Assembly (NCBI GenBank): GCA_036346225.1
Contig: JARFIW010000139.1
Location: 620,001 to 684,000, forward strand
From: Platerodrilus igneus
Lineage: Eukaryota > Arthropoda > Insecta > Coleoptera > Lycidae
Direction of reading: 5' to 3'
DNA length: 64,000 nucleotides
Shown here: positions 11,969 through 23,207 of the stretch, piece after piece
Layout: each line of letters opens with the position of its first letter
How positions within the stretch are numbered: the first letter of the stretch is position 1
Notes under the pieces: model-generated
Told to the model about the DNA's origin: nothing
Databases searched by the model: none
The model's input: the letters and a program-made list of their open reading frames with translations, nothing else
Made by a program: the position numbers and the translations under genes

Positions 11969-12084
11969 ACTAATGACGAAAAAAGTAACTGTACCTAAAC
12001 ATGATGATTATTATAAGCAACTACAAGTATTGGTTAGGCAATATTCTCGAATAATGTTAATTGTGTGAAAAAATTTACTGGAAA

Positions 12085-12256
12085 TACTCCCTGTAGGTTT
12101 GTTTAGCATTCTTTAAAGTCACCTTCAATTTATGTCATAAATGTCAAACTTGAAGTTTTTATTATTTTGACAACGATCCTAGGTCATGGATCGAAACGTA
12201 AATAAAGTTGATTTTAAAAACTATGAGTGGTTTAATTCCCAAAGAAAATTAAGAAG
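12085..12256 (+). mobile_element. 172-bp insertion with 12-bp target duplication (Penelope-like 3' end?)
   Basis: It interrupts the LINE-A1 tail exactly between two copies of ATTTACTGGAAA (12073-12084 and 12257-12268). The fuller LINE has this 12-mer once with no insert. The insert contains GGTCATGGATCGAAACGTAA and ends with a GTGGTTTAATTCCC-like tail. A stem GATCC/GGATC followed by GAAACG, preceded by TTGACAA, resembles a decayed hammerhead core (CUGANGA, stem, GAAA). I infer a 5'-truncated retroelement end, possibly Penelope-like. The insertion itself is clear; the family call is weak. Confidence 0.6.
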
Positions 12257-13851
12257 ATTTACTGGAAAACCATCAATTCGGCAAATGTCTAAGTGTTGGG
12301 GATCTTGGCATGTCACAGGCTGCTTAACCCCGTTCACTGAATTTTGGTGAAATAGGACATAGAAAACAATAGAAGGGGAACCGAGCTGTATACATGCTGT
12401 GTAAGAATTTCAGAAAACTGTTTAGGCTAGCTCAGAATATAAATAAGTGCAGGTACATGTCCAACCAGTTTTGAAACGGAAAACCTAGTGACGAAAAAAT
12501 AAGCGCAGATAAATCTGATGATTATTACAAACAACTACATGTGTTAGTTGTGAAATATTTGCAACTAACGTTGACTTTACGAAAAGATATATTGAAAAAA
12601 ATATTAAATCGGTAAATGTTCAAGTGCTGGGGGAACTTAGCAGCCACAGGCTGCTTACCACCTTTTACAACCACTGGTCGGGGAAATAGGGTATATTATT
12701 GTAAAACAATAGAAGGGGACCGAACTGCATCTATCAAGAAAGAACAGCACCTATGAGGAAAGACAACAAACATAAAAACAAGTAGGAAGCATATGTGTGG
12801 AGCACAACACAGTGTGCCTATGAAATGCGGACAGTAGGTAAAGCAGACAGAAAAACGGTAGCAGTCCTGTGGAACGCTGTGCTTCAGATGTATGAGGATG
12901 ATAACATGGACAGACAAAGTTAATGACAAATAGATTATATAAATAGTAGGGGGAACTAGGATATCTGTGGGAAGAAAATAGAAGAAATAGAAGGGCAGAA
13001 TACGTTCTGAGGCATTTTTGGAGAATAGTATGGGATATATTACAAGCAGAGATAGGAAAAAAGAGGTAGATGTAGACCTAGATCAGATAGTGATAAATGC
13101 AGACTGTGCAAATTTCAGGAAAATTGATTTATTTAGGGTAGGTTAGTTCAGAATAGAAAACAATGATGGTACGCGTCTAACTAGTTCCAGGACTAAAGAC
13201 TTAATGATGTTGAGGAAATGATGTCACCTTTTGCGATGACAAATATGTGCTCTTTCTAGAACATATTCCATTACCTTTCGTAAAGTTTCTTACGATATCC
13301 TCAAAACCTCTCGCTTAATATTTGCTCCAAACTGTTATAAGCATAGTGGTTTGTTTACGTAGGCCCTTTCGTTCAGATAGCCCCAAAGAAAATAATATGG
13401 AGCGTGAAATCTAGAGACCTTGGGGTACATCTCAACTATCCGCTTCCAGAAATTAATCAATTTGGGAAACGTGTCCTTAAATGTGTCCTCAAAGACTTCA
13501 GCGTTTAAGAAAAGCTGCTAAATAGAGCTTCTTTGTACTTGAGTAATTCAGTAAATAGAATTTAGTGTGTTACGCACAAAATTGGTTCTAAATTTGTTTT
13601 TATAGATTTCACGGCAACAGTGTTTAATTTGGCGGAAAATCTTGTGTTAATACTTTCTCACAAGATTTGTGGAGTCGTATAATGCTTCTTGATCAATCAC
13701 GGCGCCTGATGAACGCATGAGATCACAAGCACGTTTTGTAAAATGGCACAAGAAACTTTGAACAAAGTCGAAAATCCTCCCTCTCAAATAATGCAGAAAG
13801 TGTTAGTAAATGTGCTCTTTGAATTTCGTAATCAAATCGCTAATGAATTTA

Positions 13852-14562
13852 CGAGGCTTGTTCAATTGAAATCCATCTTTGGTTCAAGAAAAGTTTATTG
13901 ACAACTAAATTTACAAATAATTACCACTATGATTAAGGCAGATATCCCATTGTGTGGTCAACCCTAGGTATACCCTGACTAAAGAAATCCTGTGGCTGTT
14001 GCTCGAAGCTTTCTTTCACGGCGTTTTGTACTGCTTCGTCCGACTGAAAACGGTTACCTTATAACGCTTTTTTCAGTGGCCCAAAGATGTGAAAATCGCA
14101 AGGCGATAAATCGGGACTATAGGGTGGATGCTCTAATATCCTCAATTTCCGTCGCTGTAGATTTTCTTTCACTACGTCAGCAACATGAAGTCGAGCATTG
14201 TCGTGAACCAAAATGACACTACCTGAAAGTTTCCCTGGGCGTTTTTGTCTTATTGCTTGATGGAGCTTGTTCAAAGTTTCATTATACAGGTTTGCGTTGA
14301 TATGCACTCGAAGTTCTGTAAATTCTATCAAGGGTTTTTCAGGGTCGAATAAAAATGTCAACATGACCTTACCGGCAGAAATTTGAACATGAAACTTTTT
14401 TGGTGGCGGAGAATTTGCGTGTGTCCTGTCAAATATATACGAGAGAAACTGACCAATGGGAAGTTTACAAACATTACTAACGTTGCAAAACGTCAGTTGA
14501 GTGATTACATTTGTTTTCAAGGTTAACCTGACCAGAGATGGGTTTCAATTGAACAAGCCTCG
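13852..14562 (-). mobile_element. mariner element, internally deleted
   Basis: Both ends carry near-identical inverted repeats of about 33 bp beginning CGAGGCTTGTTCAATTGAAA. They are flanked by TA on each side (13850-13851 and 14563-14564), the mariner target duplication. Length is 711 bp against about 1.3 kb for a full mariner. It lies inside inverted repeat copy B; copy A shows the unoccupied site near 7650. Confidence 0.92.
14059..14520 (-). pseudogene. mariner transposase, C-terminal part
   Basis: A DDE transposase that would cut and paste the element. The 153-residue frame keeps the C-terminal catalytic core: SAGKVML, then RPGKLSGSVILVHDNARLHV with the second Asp in HDNA, then HPPYSPDLSPCDFHIFGPLK with the third Asp. 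There are 34 residues between those Asp residues, the DD34D spacing of mariners. The N-terminal helix-turn-helix DNA-binding part and the first catalytic Asp are gone, so the copy cannot be autonomous. The frame begins just inside the right inverted repeat, so the deletion removed the 5' half of the gene. Confidence 0.92.
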
Positions 14563-15975
14563 TATTTTTGATCTTTAGTTTAATTTTTCGAATGAATAAA
14601 ACAGCCCTTCTAACAATAAACTATCCGGTTAAAACCTCAAAGTCTCCCTCAATATAATAAATTATTTAACGTTGTCTAATTGTGGGTTTTCGCTGACTTT
14701 GAAACCCCTATTAAAAATGACCAACTTAGTAAAAGGTTACATTTATCTAATTGAGTGGAGTACACAACAATCGCTCTATTTCAACAAAAGAACAATGAGA
14801 CAAACGATAACAAGAACGGGTCAAGGACCGTTTTTATACACCAAACCATATACGTACAGTTAATATACAGGATGAGGAAACAATACGAATTTTTTTAAAA
14901 TCAATTCTTTAAAATGGTTTTAGAAAAGGCGGAATTCACAAGATTGATTTATTTAGTACAATGACTATCATGTTAGTATTTACAAAAGACTCTTAGATGT
15001 TGCTTATCCTTACTATTTTCGTAAAATCTGACATGATATTTTGTAAAAACAGTGACTAATTAGAAATTGGCCAAGTAGTATATTTAAAGTAACCGTTAAA
15101 ATAATACCATTCTGTAAAGCTTATTGGACAACAATGTATAAAAATCGCTTCTATAAACTTTTGTTAGTGAAGCAAGTTAGGTTTCTTGGAGCGACTTTTT
15201 AAAAAGCTTCTCCAAAAAACTTCTTCTACCACATTTATTTTATACTGAAATTAAATTTAGTTTTAATTTACAAGTACGTTATGTTCATTAGCGTTGGAGA
15301 TCAAAATAATTCTAAGTTGAAATTCACTTTTTATTAATTAAACTAAATTATGGTGAGTAGCTGAACTGACAACAATGTTAAAGTTGAGAAGCTCTAGACT
15401 GACTGGCCATCTTGGGCTCTCGCGGGTATTTATGCTAGTCCTGCCGCTCACATTGCTTGTGGGAACTGCAGAGCTCATGTCTGCTTATTTCTGTATTTAA
15501 TACAATGAAACAATCTTTATTCTAATAATTGCTGTCTTATAACCTACTGTAACCTGCACCTACAGTATCACGTTACGTCTTGAATACAATGTCTGTTTCC
15601 GTTCTCACTGCCTAGCTTGTTGAACTTTCATTAACCTTGTTATTATGTTTTTAAATTTTACATTGTTTTAATAATTCTTAATTCTTAATAGTTCCATTAA
15701 TTACATATATATTTTAATTTGGGGGATATGTAACTAGCACCATCAGAAAAAAATGTTTTTTAATTGGATTGTGGTATTTGATTGTGGACGAGCTACAGTA
15801 AGTAGTGAATTTCGTAAAGGCCGACCAAAATTGATCGTAGTTTTAAAAAGCATCGATTTTCTACCCAACATTATTAAAAAGAATCGACAGGTAAGTTACA
15901 TCAAGACAGATACATCCATAGGTATAGCGACTCCTGCATTCATTCGATTTCGCATAAACATTTGTCTGTAAAGAA

Positions 15976-16638
15976 ATCTGCTCCCGATGCATTCCGCATA
16001 ATTGACCTAAGCACAAATAAAGACTCGTGGGTATGGTCATGGGAGGGGGGGGGGTGCAACGTTCTATACAAAAATCATATCAGGTAATAAACTTAGATAT
16101 GTTTGCCTGAACTAGAAACCAAGCAAAAATCCACTTTTTTGTGTTCCGAGGTGAACAGAAACGCGCAAGAGTTGTTTGTTCACGAAACACTTCAAAGAAA
16201 TTGTTGCTTCGATTATACTGGCCATATGGTAACTATTCCTTTAGAGGATTGAAGAACAGTTGTAAAGACTTAAAGTGTGACTTCGTACCAAGTCGGAGCG
16301 CTAAATGACATTGTGGATGGCGGACAGATAGAACAGTAATTAAAGTCAGCTAAGAGAAAAACATCTACCGTCACGTTGACCTAGAAATAAATCAGAAATT
16401 CGCGTAAATTGGATTCCTGTTTAGATTTTAAGCACATGAAGCTTTTATGAACTGGTTTGTGAAATATTGATTCCATAAAGCCCCACTCACAATGGCTAGA
16501 AACTATGTTTACGTGCTACGGTATTATTAGTTAGAATGTTTAATTTTGAAGAATAATGCAACTAGATGAACCTTAAATTGCTTAAATAATTATTTGATAC
16601 AGATATTGTGCTATACTTTGTTGATACTATTAGAATGG
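15976..16638. other. Intergenic stretch, nothing recognised
   Basis: Contains a G-run near 16047-16055 and no coding frame. No repeat partner was found within the window. Confidence 0.5.
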
Positions 16639-16646
16639 GTTGCTAG

Positions 16647-19600
16647 TAGTGGCGGCAATACGGCGCCCGCGGGACCGCTGGGCGGGCGGGCCACGGGAGC
16701 GATAACTGAATGTTTTTAAAATAAAAAATTAATTTTGGGAGAAAGTCGTACACACATGCTAGATGTCAAATTTCCTAATTACTGTAATAATACTTCAAAC
16801 TTAAGTCAGTTGAGTTGAGAATGCGAAAGCCAATATTGCAGGACGAACTTAAATTTACCATCTATCACACGGTAAGGTTTCACTCTTACACGTAAAACAG
16901 ATTTGTATAAACAATATTGTTAAATTTGTGAATATCTGAGCCTAACCCTGACACTCGGTATCAAAATTGTAAGCTTACAACGGTTTTTAGTTATAGACTG
17001 AAAGTAGTCTATTGTCTGTAAAACACTACAATTGAAATTGAATGAATAAATGCATTATGTTCGACATCCGTTTACTCTATTAAAGTAGGTTCTTTTTCGT
17101 AAATAAGAATTTTAAATGAAAATCTTTTCCTTTACCCCCAAGCCAGACTCGGTTTCTAGCCGCGAGATAAGAGGTAAAGACCGGAAAGATAATGACTAGA
17201 CCATAAGTCATCGCCTGTTGTCTTCACGTACAATAAGAAACATTACATTACTTTGTTGTCAGTAGTCAGTTGCATTGTTAGAAACGTGATGTTTGTAATA
17301 TATAATATATGTGTGCAACGCATTAAGTAATCATTTTTGTTGTGTATAGTTTTAGAAACTTAATTAGTTTATAATATAGTTACTTTGGTGTGTTTTGTGT
17401 GCCATTTGGCTTTAGATCAATCGATTAACCTTATAATGAAAAAAAAACGTGAGTACTTAAGCGGTTTTCAAAAAATAAACTTAAAACATCAAAAGTTTGA
17501 ATCTACCAAAAACTTAAGAAAATTGACACTTTTTTTTAATAAGCCACTTAAAGGTGACGATCAATCTGGATCACAATTTGAAATTGACCAAATTGTTCAA
17601 GCGGGATCAAGCAATAATACCCTTTTCAATAATACATCTCACCCTCAAAACAGTGATGAAAACTGTCATACTCCAGATCCAGATAAAAATTCAGAAAACA
17701 AGTTAATCGACACAAGCTATGATGTTGACATTACAAATATTATTACAGAACTAAGCACAGATACAAGCAATTTTCAAGGACCTTTATCTAAACAAACCAA
17801 GGAATTAATTTTAACATCTAAACCTTTCCAACCAAAGGGGTCATTTCAGAAGGATGAAAAAAAGTAAAAGGTCTTTTAATTTATTGTACTATTCCTTAAA
17901 AACATTAGCTGGACAACACTTTAATAGGTTGTGGTTGTGCTATTCACAAAAATTAAATGGCGTTTATTGCGAACCATGTTGACTTTTTAGTGAATCTATC
18001 GAAGCTCAGAATTGGCAAGATGGTAGCATTCGTGACTGGAAGAATTTAAGTAAAAAATTAAACAACATGAAACAAGTACTGCCCATCGTCAAGCTTTTCT
18101 AACTACGCTACTATAAAAAAAAATCAAACCATAGCCGACAAAATTTCTGACGAGCGAAGAAAATGGAAACAAGTATTTACGACAATTGTCGATGTGTATT
18201 CCCTGCCTTTCCGGGGTTATAAGGAAAATGTCATCACAATCTTGCCTGAATGTGGCAATTTTTTGAACATGGTAAACCTTGTAGCACGCAATGATTCTCT
18301 TTTAAAACCACACACCACAAATGAAAAATCACGATCAAAGTATTTGCATCATGAAATTCAAAATGAAATTATTACTTTATTGGGCAATTCTGTGATCGAG
18401 TCTTTATTGAAGAAAATTCGTTCGGCTTCTTTTTTCTCTATTATTGTTGACACCACACAGGACTTGTCAAAAAAAAAGATCAAATGAGCGTTGTCATCAG
18501 GTATGTAACTACATCAGAAAAATGTCCTACATCAACAGAATTAAAAATAAACGAATCGTTTTTGGGATTTTTTGAAATATGTGACCAAACAAGTGATGGT
18601 TTTGGAAATAAACTTTTAGAAGTTTTAACGAAAAATGGTGTGGATATAGAAAGGTGTATAGGACAAGGCTATGACGGCGTAGCTACAATGAGTGGGCAAT
18701 ATACTGGTTTACAAAAAAGAATAAAGGATATTGCCCCTTATGCAGAATATATACATTGCGTTGGACACAATTTGAATTTAGTTATAAACGACTGAGTAAC
18801 ACACATTTCTGAAATACGTCAGTTTTTCGATATTGTACAGAGGGTATATGTTCTTTTTAGTAAAAGTTTAGCTCGCTGGCAGGAATTAAATGAGATTATT
18901 AACGTTAAGGTAAAGGATGATTTTTCCAAAAAAAAATCATTAACATTAAAAAAATTGATGGTCATCCCGTAATGATTGTTTAATTGCTTTAAAAATTAAC
19001 TTCAAATCTGTTATGAAATGTTTGACCAAAATTATATTACAAGCTTTCAAGAAACCTGTAGTAGATAAAGCTCTATCCATTAGGAATCACCTTGATAGAT
19101 TTGATTTTGTACTCGCCTTAACCCTTGAAAGCAAAGGACTTGAAATTACAAACATTGTATCAAAATGTGTGCGGAAGGAAACGGCAAAACTCCACAAAGC
19201 ATAGCTCTTTGTAAGCCGTGCATATGATAAATTAAAACTTTTAAGAGCCAACTCTCCTGCTCTTTTGGAAGATGCAACACAGTTAGCGCAGTCTTGGGGT
19301 ATATCCTGTAAAACTAAGGAAAAGCGTAAGCGAACTGTAAAACTTTTTTTTTATGAACTGGCTTCAGATTACAGAATCGACGATCCCCTGAAATCTTTTG
19401 AAGTAAAAGTGTGCAGTGCTTCTTTGGATGTTATAATAAATCAACTGCAAATAAGATTTACGGTTTTAAAAACTGTTATAGAAAACTTTTCATCTTTATC
19501 ACCACAGAAGATGAAAGACCTATCTGACGAAGAATTAAAAACAAAGTCAATTGCTCTTGTGAACAAATATACAAGAGACTTATCGGAAAATTTAGTGTAT

Positions 19601-20401
19601 CAGGTCATATGTTTTAAAACTCTCCTAAAAGATGAACTAAGCCAGAAGAAAAGTGTTAAAGAAATTGCAAGTTTATTACTTGAGCTGCTTCCCTGCTCTT
19701 ACAACTGCTTTGGAACTATACCTGACGTTACCACAGTTAGAGTTACAGTTACAGCTGAAACAGGTTTTGCCAAGTTAAAACTTATAAAGTCATATTTAAG
19801 AAGCGCAATGACCCAAATGCGTCTAAGCAGTCTGTCAATTTTAAATATTGAACACGAAGAAGCTCTTAAATTAGACATAAGTGAAGTGGTGGAAAGTTTT
19901 TAATTAAGAAAAAATGCGGACTAGAAGTTTAGAATACATTTAATTTAATTTTAGAAGTAAAATTATTCATTTGGCAGTAGAGCATTGAAACTGGACTTTC
20001 CAATTTTGTTTTTTATGCCTAATATTAAGCAATTTTCCTCCAAGCTTGTGTTTGCCGGGGAACCCGTGTGTTATAATACAATACTTGTTTGGTTATGTTC
20101 TATTCTACTTCTACTGGAGACCTCAGCCTAGAGGATGACATGATTTAGATAAAATAATTTAGACTAGGTAAGTATGGTAGTGGTGTTACACTATGTAATG
20201 GTATCACAATTGTCAAATGGTTTTCTATCATTGAATTCGTTTTTGCATAGAAATAAATTCATAGTTCTATAAAATAATTATAATGATTAACGGCTGGAAA
20301 CGAATTATTTAAACATGACATGGGTCATTCTTATTTTTATAAAGTGGGGCCCCCCTCAAATATTTTGCAGGCGGGGCCCCAAGTTGTTAGCGCCGCCACT
20401 G
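16647..20401 (+). mobile_element. hAT-1 (ZMYM-like hAT transposon)
   Basis: The ends are inverted repeats: TAGTGGCGGC at the left, and CAGTGGCGGC when the right end is reverse-complemented. Both are followed by GC-rich subterminal sequence with GGCGCC or GGGGCCCCGC. Flanking 8-mers GTTGCTAG (16639-16646) and GTAGCTAG (20402-20409) match at 7 of 8, the 8-bp target duplication of hAT elements. The element is 3,755 bp and contains a single broken transposase gene in the forward orientation. Confidence 0.88.
17436..19903 (+). pseudogene. hAT-1 transposase (ZMYM1-like), broken
   Basis: A hAT transposase of the type annotated as zinc finger MYM-type protein 1-like. It starts MKKKREYLSGF, then a basic leader and an acidic linker with DVDITNII. 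A TTF/MYM-like segment follows in another frame near 17870-18060 (NGVYCEPC). The RNase H-like core begins around 18195-18795: FSIIVDTTQD carries the first catalytic Asp, GQGYDGVATMSG follows, and YIHCVGHNLNLV carries the conserved CxxH. The C-terminus (19265-19903) ends with the hAT dimerisation block GFAKLKLIKSYLRSAMTQ and LSILNIEHE. Frames break at about 17867, 17980, 18484, 18795, 18970 and 19204, so it is inactive. Both element ends survive. Confidence 0.88.
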
Positions 20402-20409
20402 GTAGCTAG

Positions 20410-21525
20410 GCTCCCTAGTGCTAACTCATGAATTTTCCAAGCAAGTTTTAAAATCACATTCTAAATTAAAAACAGCTAGGTTATCAAATACACTTTTCAA
20501 TCCAGTATCCGTGTTATTGACCTCGGTTGTATGTGATACAGATTTTATATCGTTCCGTCCAGTAGTTAATTGAGTTTATAGCTTCTGGGTGGAAAACTAA
20601 TTTGCTTTAATAAATTACAAATTAGAAACAACTTTACTTATTTCTAATCTCAGGAGGAAGAAACTTTAAGCTTTGTACTTGCTATGTCACGGAGAAAAGC
20701 ACTAACGATGATATGCATCTATATAAAAAACAAAATGCTGTTATAAAAGTGGCGATAGAGCAGAGAAATGGATCGATGGTCTTTATCTTATGCCACTACA
20801 ACGTAGTGGCATCGTGTCATGAATATGCGGTTTTCTCTAAAGAATACTGTACGAGTACTAAACATAGCATCGTGTAGGGCTTCTCTCACTTGACGCCAAA
20901 CATTTCTAATTTCTTTCCAAGTTTTAAAAAGTTTCAGGTACCTTTTGCAAGCGGTGTAGGCAGCGAATCGAATAGTAGGAATGTATATGGAAAGAAGTCT
21001 CAATGGAGGACTTTAACATGTATAAAGACTGATGGATGGAAGCTATCTAACGCATAAAAACTTTCAATATGAACTTTTTGGTGATATGCAAGAAGCTATA
21101 TTCCAATAAGCTTCGTAGGTGTGTTTGAATATATCAGCATTTAATACATTTTCAGCAAGTAAGGAAAGTACAAGGTGTCCCAACTGGGATGCGGTTAATG
21201 GATAACTCTGTTATTATTAAAGATGTAAAAGAATTTTGCGTTTACCAGACACCTTTTTGAGAGAAATTCAATGGCAAATTTTCTTTTGTTTTAAAATTAC
21301 AGCCCAAGATTTTTAACAATTCTATTAAATCGTATATCTCGTTTTCTTTGTAAATATATGCGAAATGGCATTAAAAAGTTTTGTACAATTTTTATGTGGA
21401 TAAAAGTGATACACTTAAATGTTTAACATTTATACAGCAATTTTGAAATTATAACATATGCTTTCATATTTTCAAACGAAAACCGCTGTTAATTGTCACT
21501 TTTCTTAAAAGCCCTTTTTAAAATT
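20410..21525. other. Intergenic; diverged repeat shared with 51.4 kb
   Basis: 20860-21180 aligns in direct orientation with about 51470-51780 (blocks GTTTCAG, GACTGATGGATG against GATTGATGGATG, and TTTAATACATTTTC). A 71-residue minus frame at 20788-21003 falls in this repeat but is full of stops in the other copy, so I do not call it a gene. Confidence 0.5.
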
Positions 21526-22924
21526 TGTTACGTTTATTTTGAACATCCCGTACATATTTTTCTGTTAATAAGAAATACGCGGTCTAATAATTGTCAACTC
21601 AAATCCCGTTGGCGTTAAAAACGAAAATTAATTCAGTAAATTAAAATAACCCTTTCACGTGTTAATTTATTTCTCTATTTGTATAAATTCGATTCCTATT
21701 GTTACGTCCTAGATCCTAATTAATAATAAATACTAATTCTAAGAATTCCTCTACGTAAAGTGTATGCTAAAATTAAACAGGCGATAACTGGTTCTAGGTA
21801 TCTGATAATTGATTGTTATGTGTCTCCCATTGAAAGCTTTGTCGAATTAAAGCCGCGTATTATTCCAATAAACCGTGTTCTTCCAGTTTTATTTCCTTAA
21901 CAACAATATTACTTTGAGCTCTGGTCATTAGTGAAACGAAATTAATATTCACTTGCTTTTCAATCTACACGGCGAAAACACGTGTAGAATGGTTGGTTGT
22001 TTCCGTGTTTCTGTATGAAAAGTTCGCGCACGCCTTACAGCGTGATGTTGTGATGGGAGGACCACCACAAGAAGGGATCACGCGCACCTCTGTTTCGCAC
22101 CTTTTTTACAGACGGTAGGAGCCAACCCGATGGTGGTGATTCGAGAGTGAGTATTTATACACTAATTTTCTTGTTGGGTACCCGATAGTTGTTTGAAACA
22201 ACATATGTGCACGGGTCTACGGATGCATCAGCTTGTTGGTAGTAAAATAACCGGTTGTTTGTAAGTGCGAGGATATTATAATGTTTACTGATTTCTTTAT
22301 TAGGATAGTTCTATCTATAGAATTCCGTACTTACAATGCTGATTTCGAGCTGTGGTTTTTAGTGGGTCAATTTTATTCCTTTTTCTTGTTTGAAGATTAA
22401 TATAGGGGATGACCTAAAAACTGCAGCTCGCCATGTTAAAAATTATTCTATTTTTTATTCGTAAATATGTATATTGTGTACCTACGAATTGTTCATTTAT
22501 GGTACTATTGTGTTTTGTATATAATTTTTTTTTTAAATTAGAGGTTTTTAGTTTCTAAATGTTTGATTATGCGTGAGTGAGAATAGTTTTATTTCAGGCT
22601 TCCCTTAAATTTTTATTGTAGGTATAATACCCCGCCCTCTCGCCAATTGAGCCCGGTCAATTTCTTCTTTTTCCTTCGTTTTTATTTTCTTTTTTAGACT
22701 ACGTCGCTAAACGTATGTGTGATTAATTTCTGCTCCGAGTTTGTTTTAGTTAATTTTTGCTCCGATTTTTTTTTATTATTAGTGCCTAAGTTCCTACATG
22801 ACCGGCATTTTCTCGGCCTAATATTACTTATGTTTCGTCCCTTACGCTTAATATTTTTTTGGTGGGTTAATTTCAGATTATTGGACTTGTGTTTTCACTA
22901 ATAATCCTAGTCCATTGAAAACGC
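21526..22924 (+). repeat. LTR-B 5' LTR (about 1.4 kb)
   Basis: It runs from TG at 21526 to the primer site. The first 10 bases equal those of the LTR-A LTR, and the end region has a similar TGTGTTTTC block before the primer site. The remainder differs from LTR-A. The exact 3' boundary is uncertain because no clear CA precedes TGGCGCC. Confidence 0.65.
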
Positions 22925-22942
22925 TGGCGCCCAAGATTTTCC
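22925..22942 (+). other. Primer-binding site of LTR-B (tRNA-Lys type)
   Basis: TGGCGCCCAAGATTTTCC follows the 5' LTR. Its first ten bases are identical with the LTR-A site. Confidence 0.7.
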
Positions 22943-23207
22943 TTTTTCTTCCTTCCCTTTCTGTATATTTTATTCTCCCCATTAAGTCCAGAGCTGTTTT
23001 TTCCTTTCTCCGATTTTTCTTTTATTCTACAGCCCTATTTTAATTTCTATTCTGTTGTTTCGCTCCTATTGGTATTTCTGAAGTTTATCCGTCGGATGTG
23101 TTTTAAATTGTCCTGTATTCGCAATAATTTTCTTTTGGCTGCTCTCGAGTTACGGTTAACTTTTATTTAGTTACTTTCTACCAACTTCTTTCTTGTTCGT
23201 ATTCAAA

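Larger units (their letters stand above)
11135..13213 (+). mobile_element. LINE-A1: internally deleted CFDP2-type LINE
   Basis: It begins with the same 5' sequence as the LINE at 46273 (AATGGACCTGCACC) and follows it for about 275 bases. It then jumps from the match of 46562 directly to the match of about 48980 (CAAGATGGGA), losing about 2.4 kb of endonuclease and reverse transcriptase. The 3' half, including the multiplied tail, is retained to the end near GACTAAAGAC. The two ends are kept and the middle is lost, as in non-autonomous derivatives, so it may have been mobilised in trans; that is inference. Confidence 0.8.
13330..15975 (-). repeat. Inverted repeat family 1, copy B
   Basis: Reverse-complement partner of 6699-8600, carrying a mariner insertion at 13852-14562 that copy A lacks. 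It extends farther right than copy A can be followed, because LTR-A begins there. The 72-residue frame at 15753-15971 is not preserved in copy A. Confidence 0.72.

Noticed and set aside
20788..21003. 71-residue minus frame with LKLFKTWKEIRNVWRQV
   Set aside because: Protein-like at first sight, but the related repeat at 51.5 kb is riddled with stops and no family is recognised.
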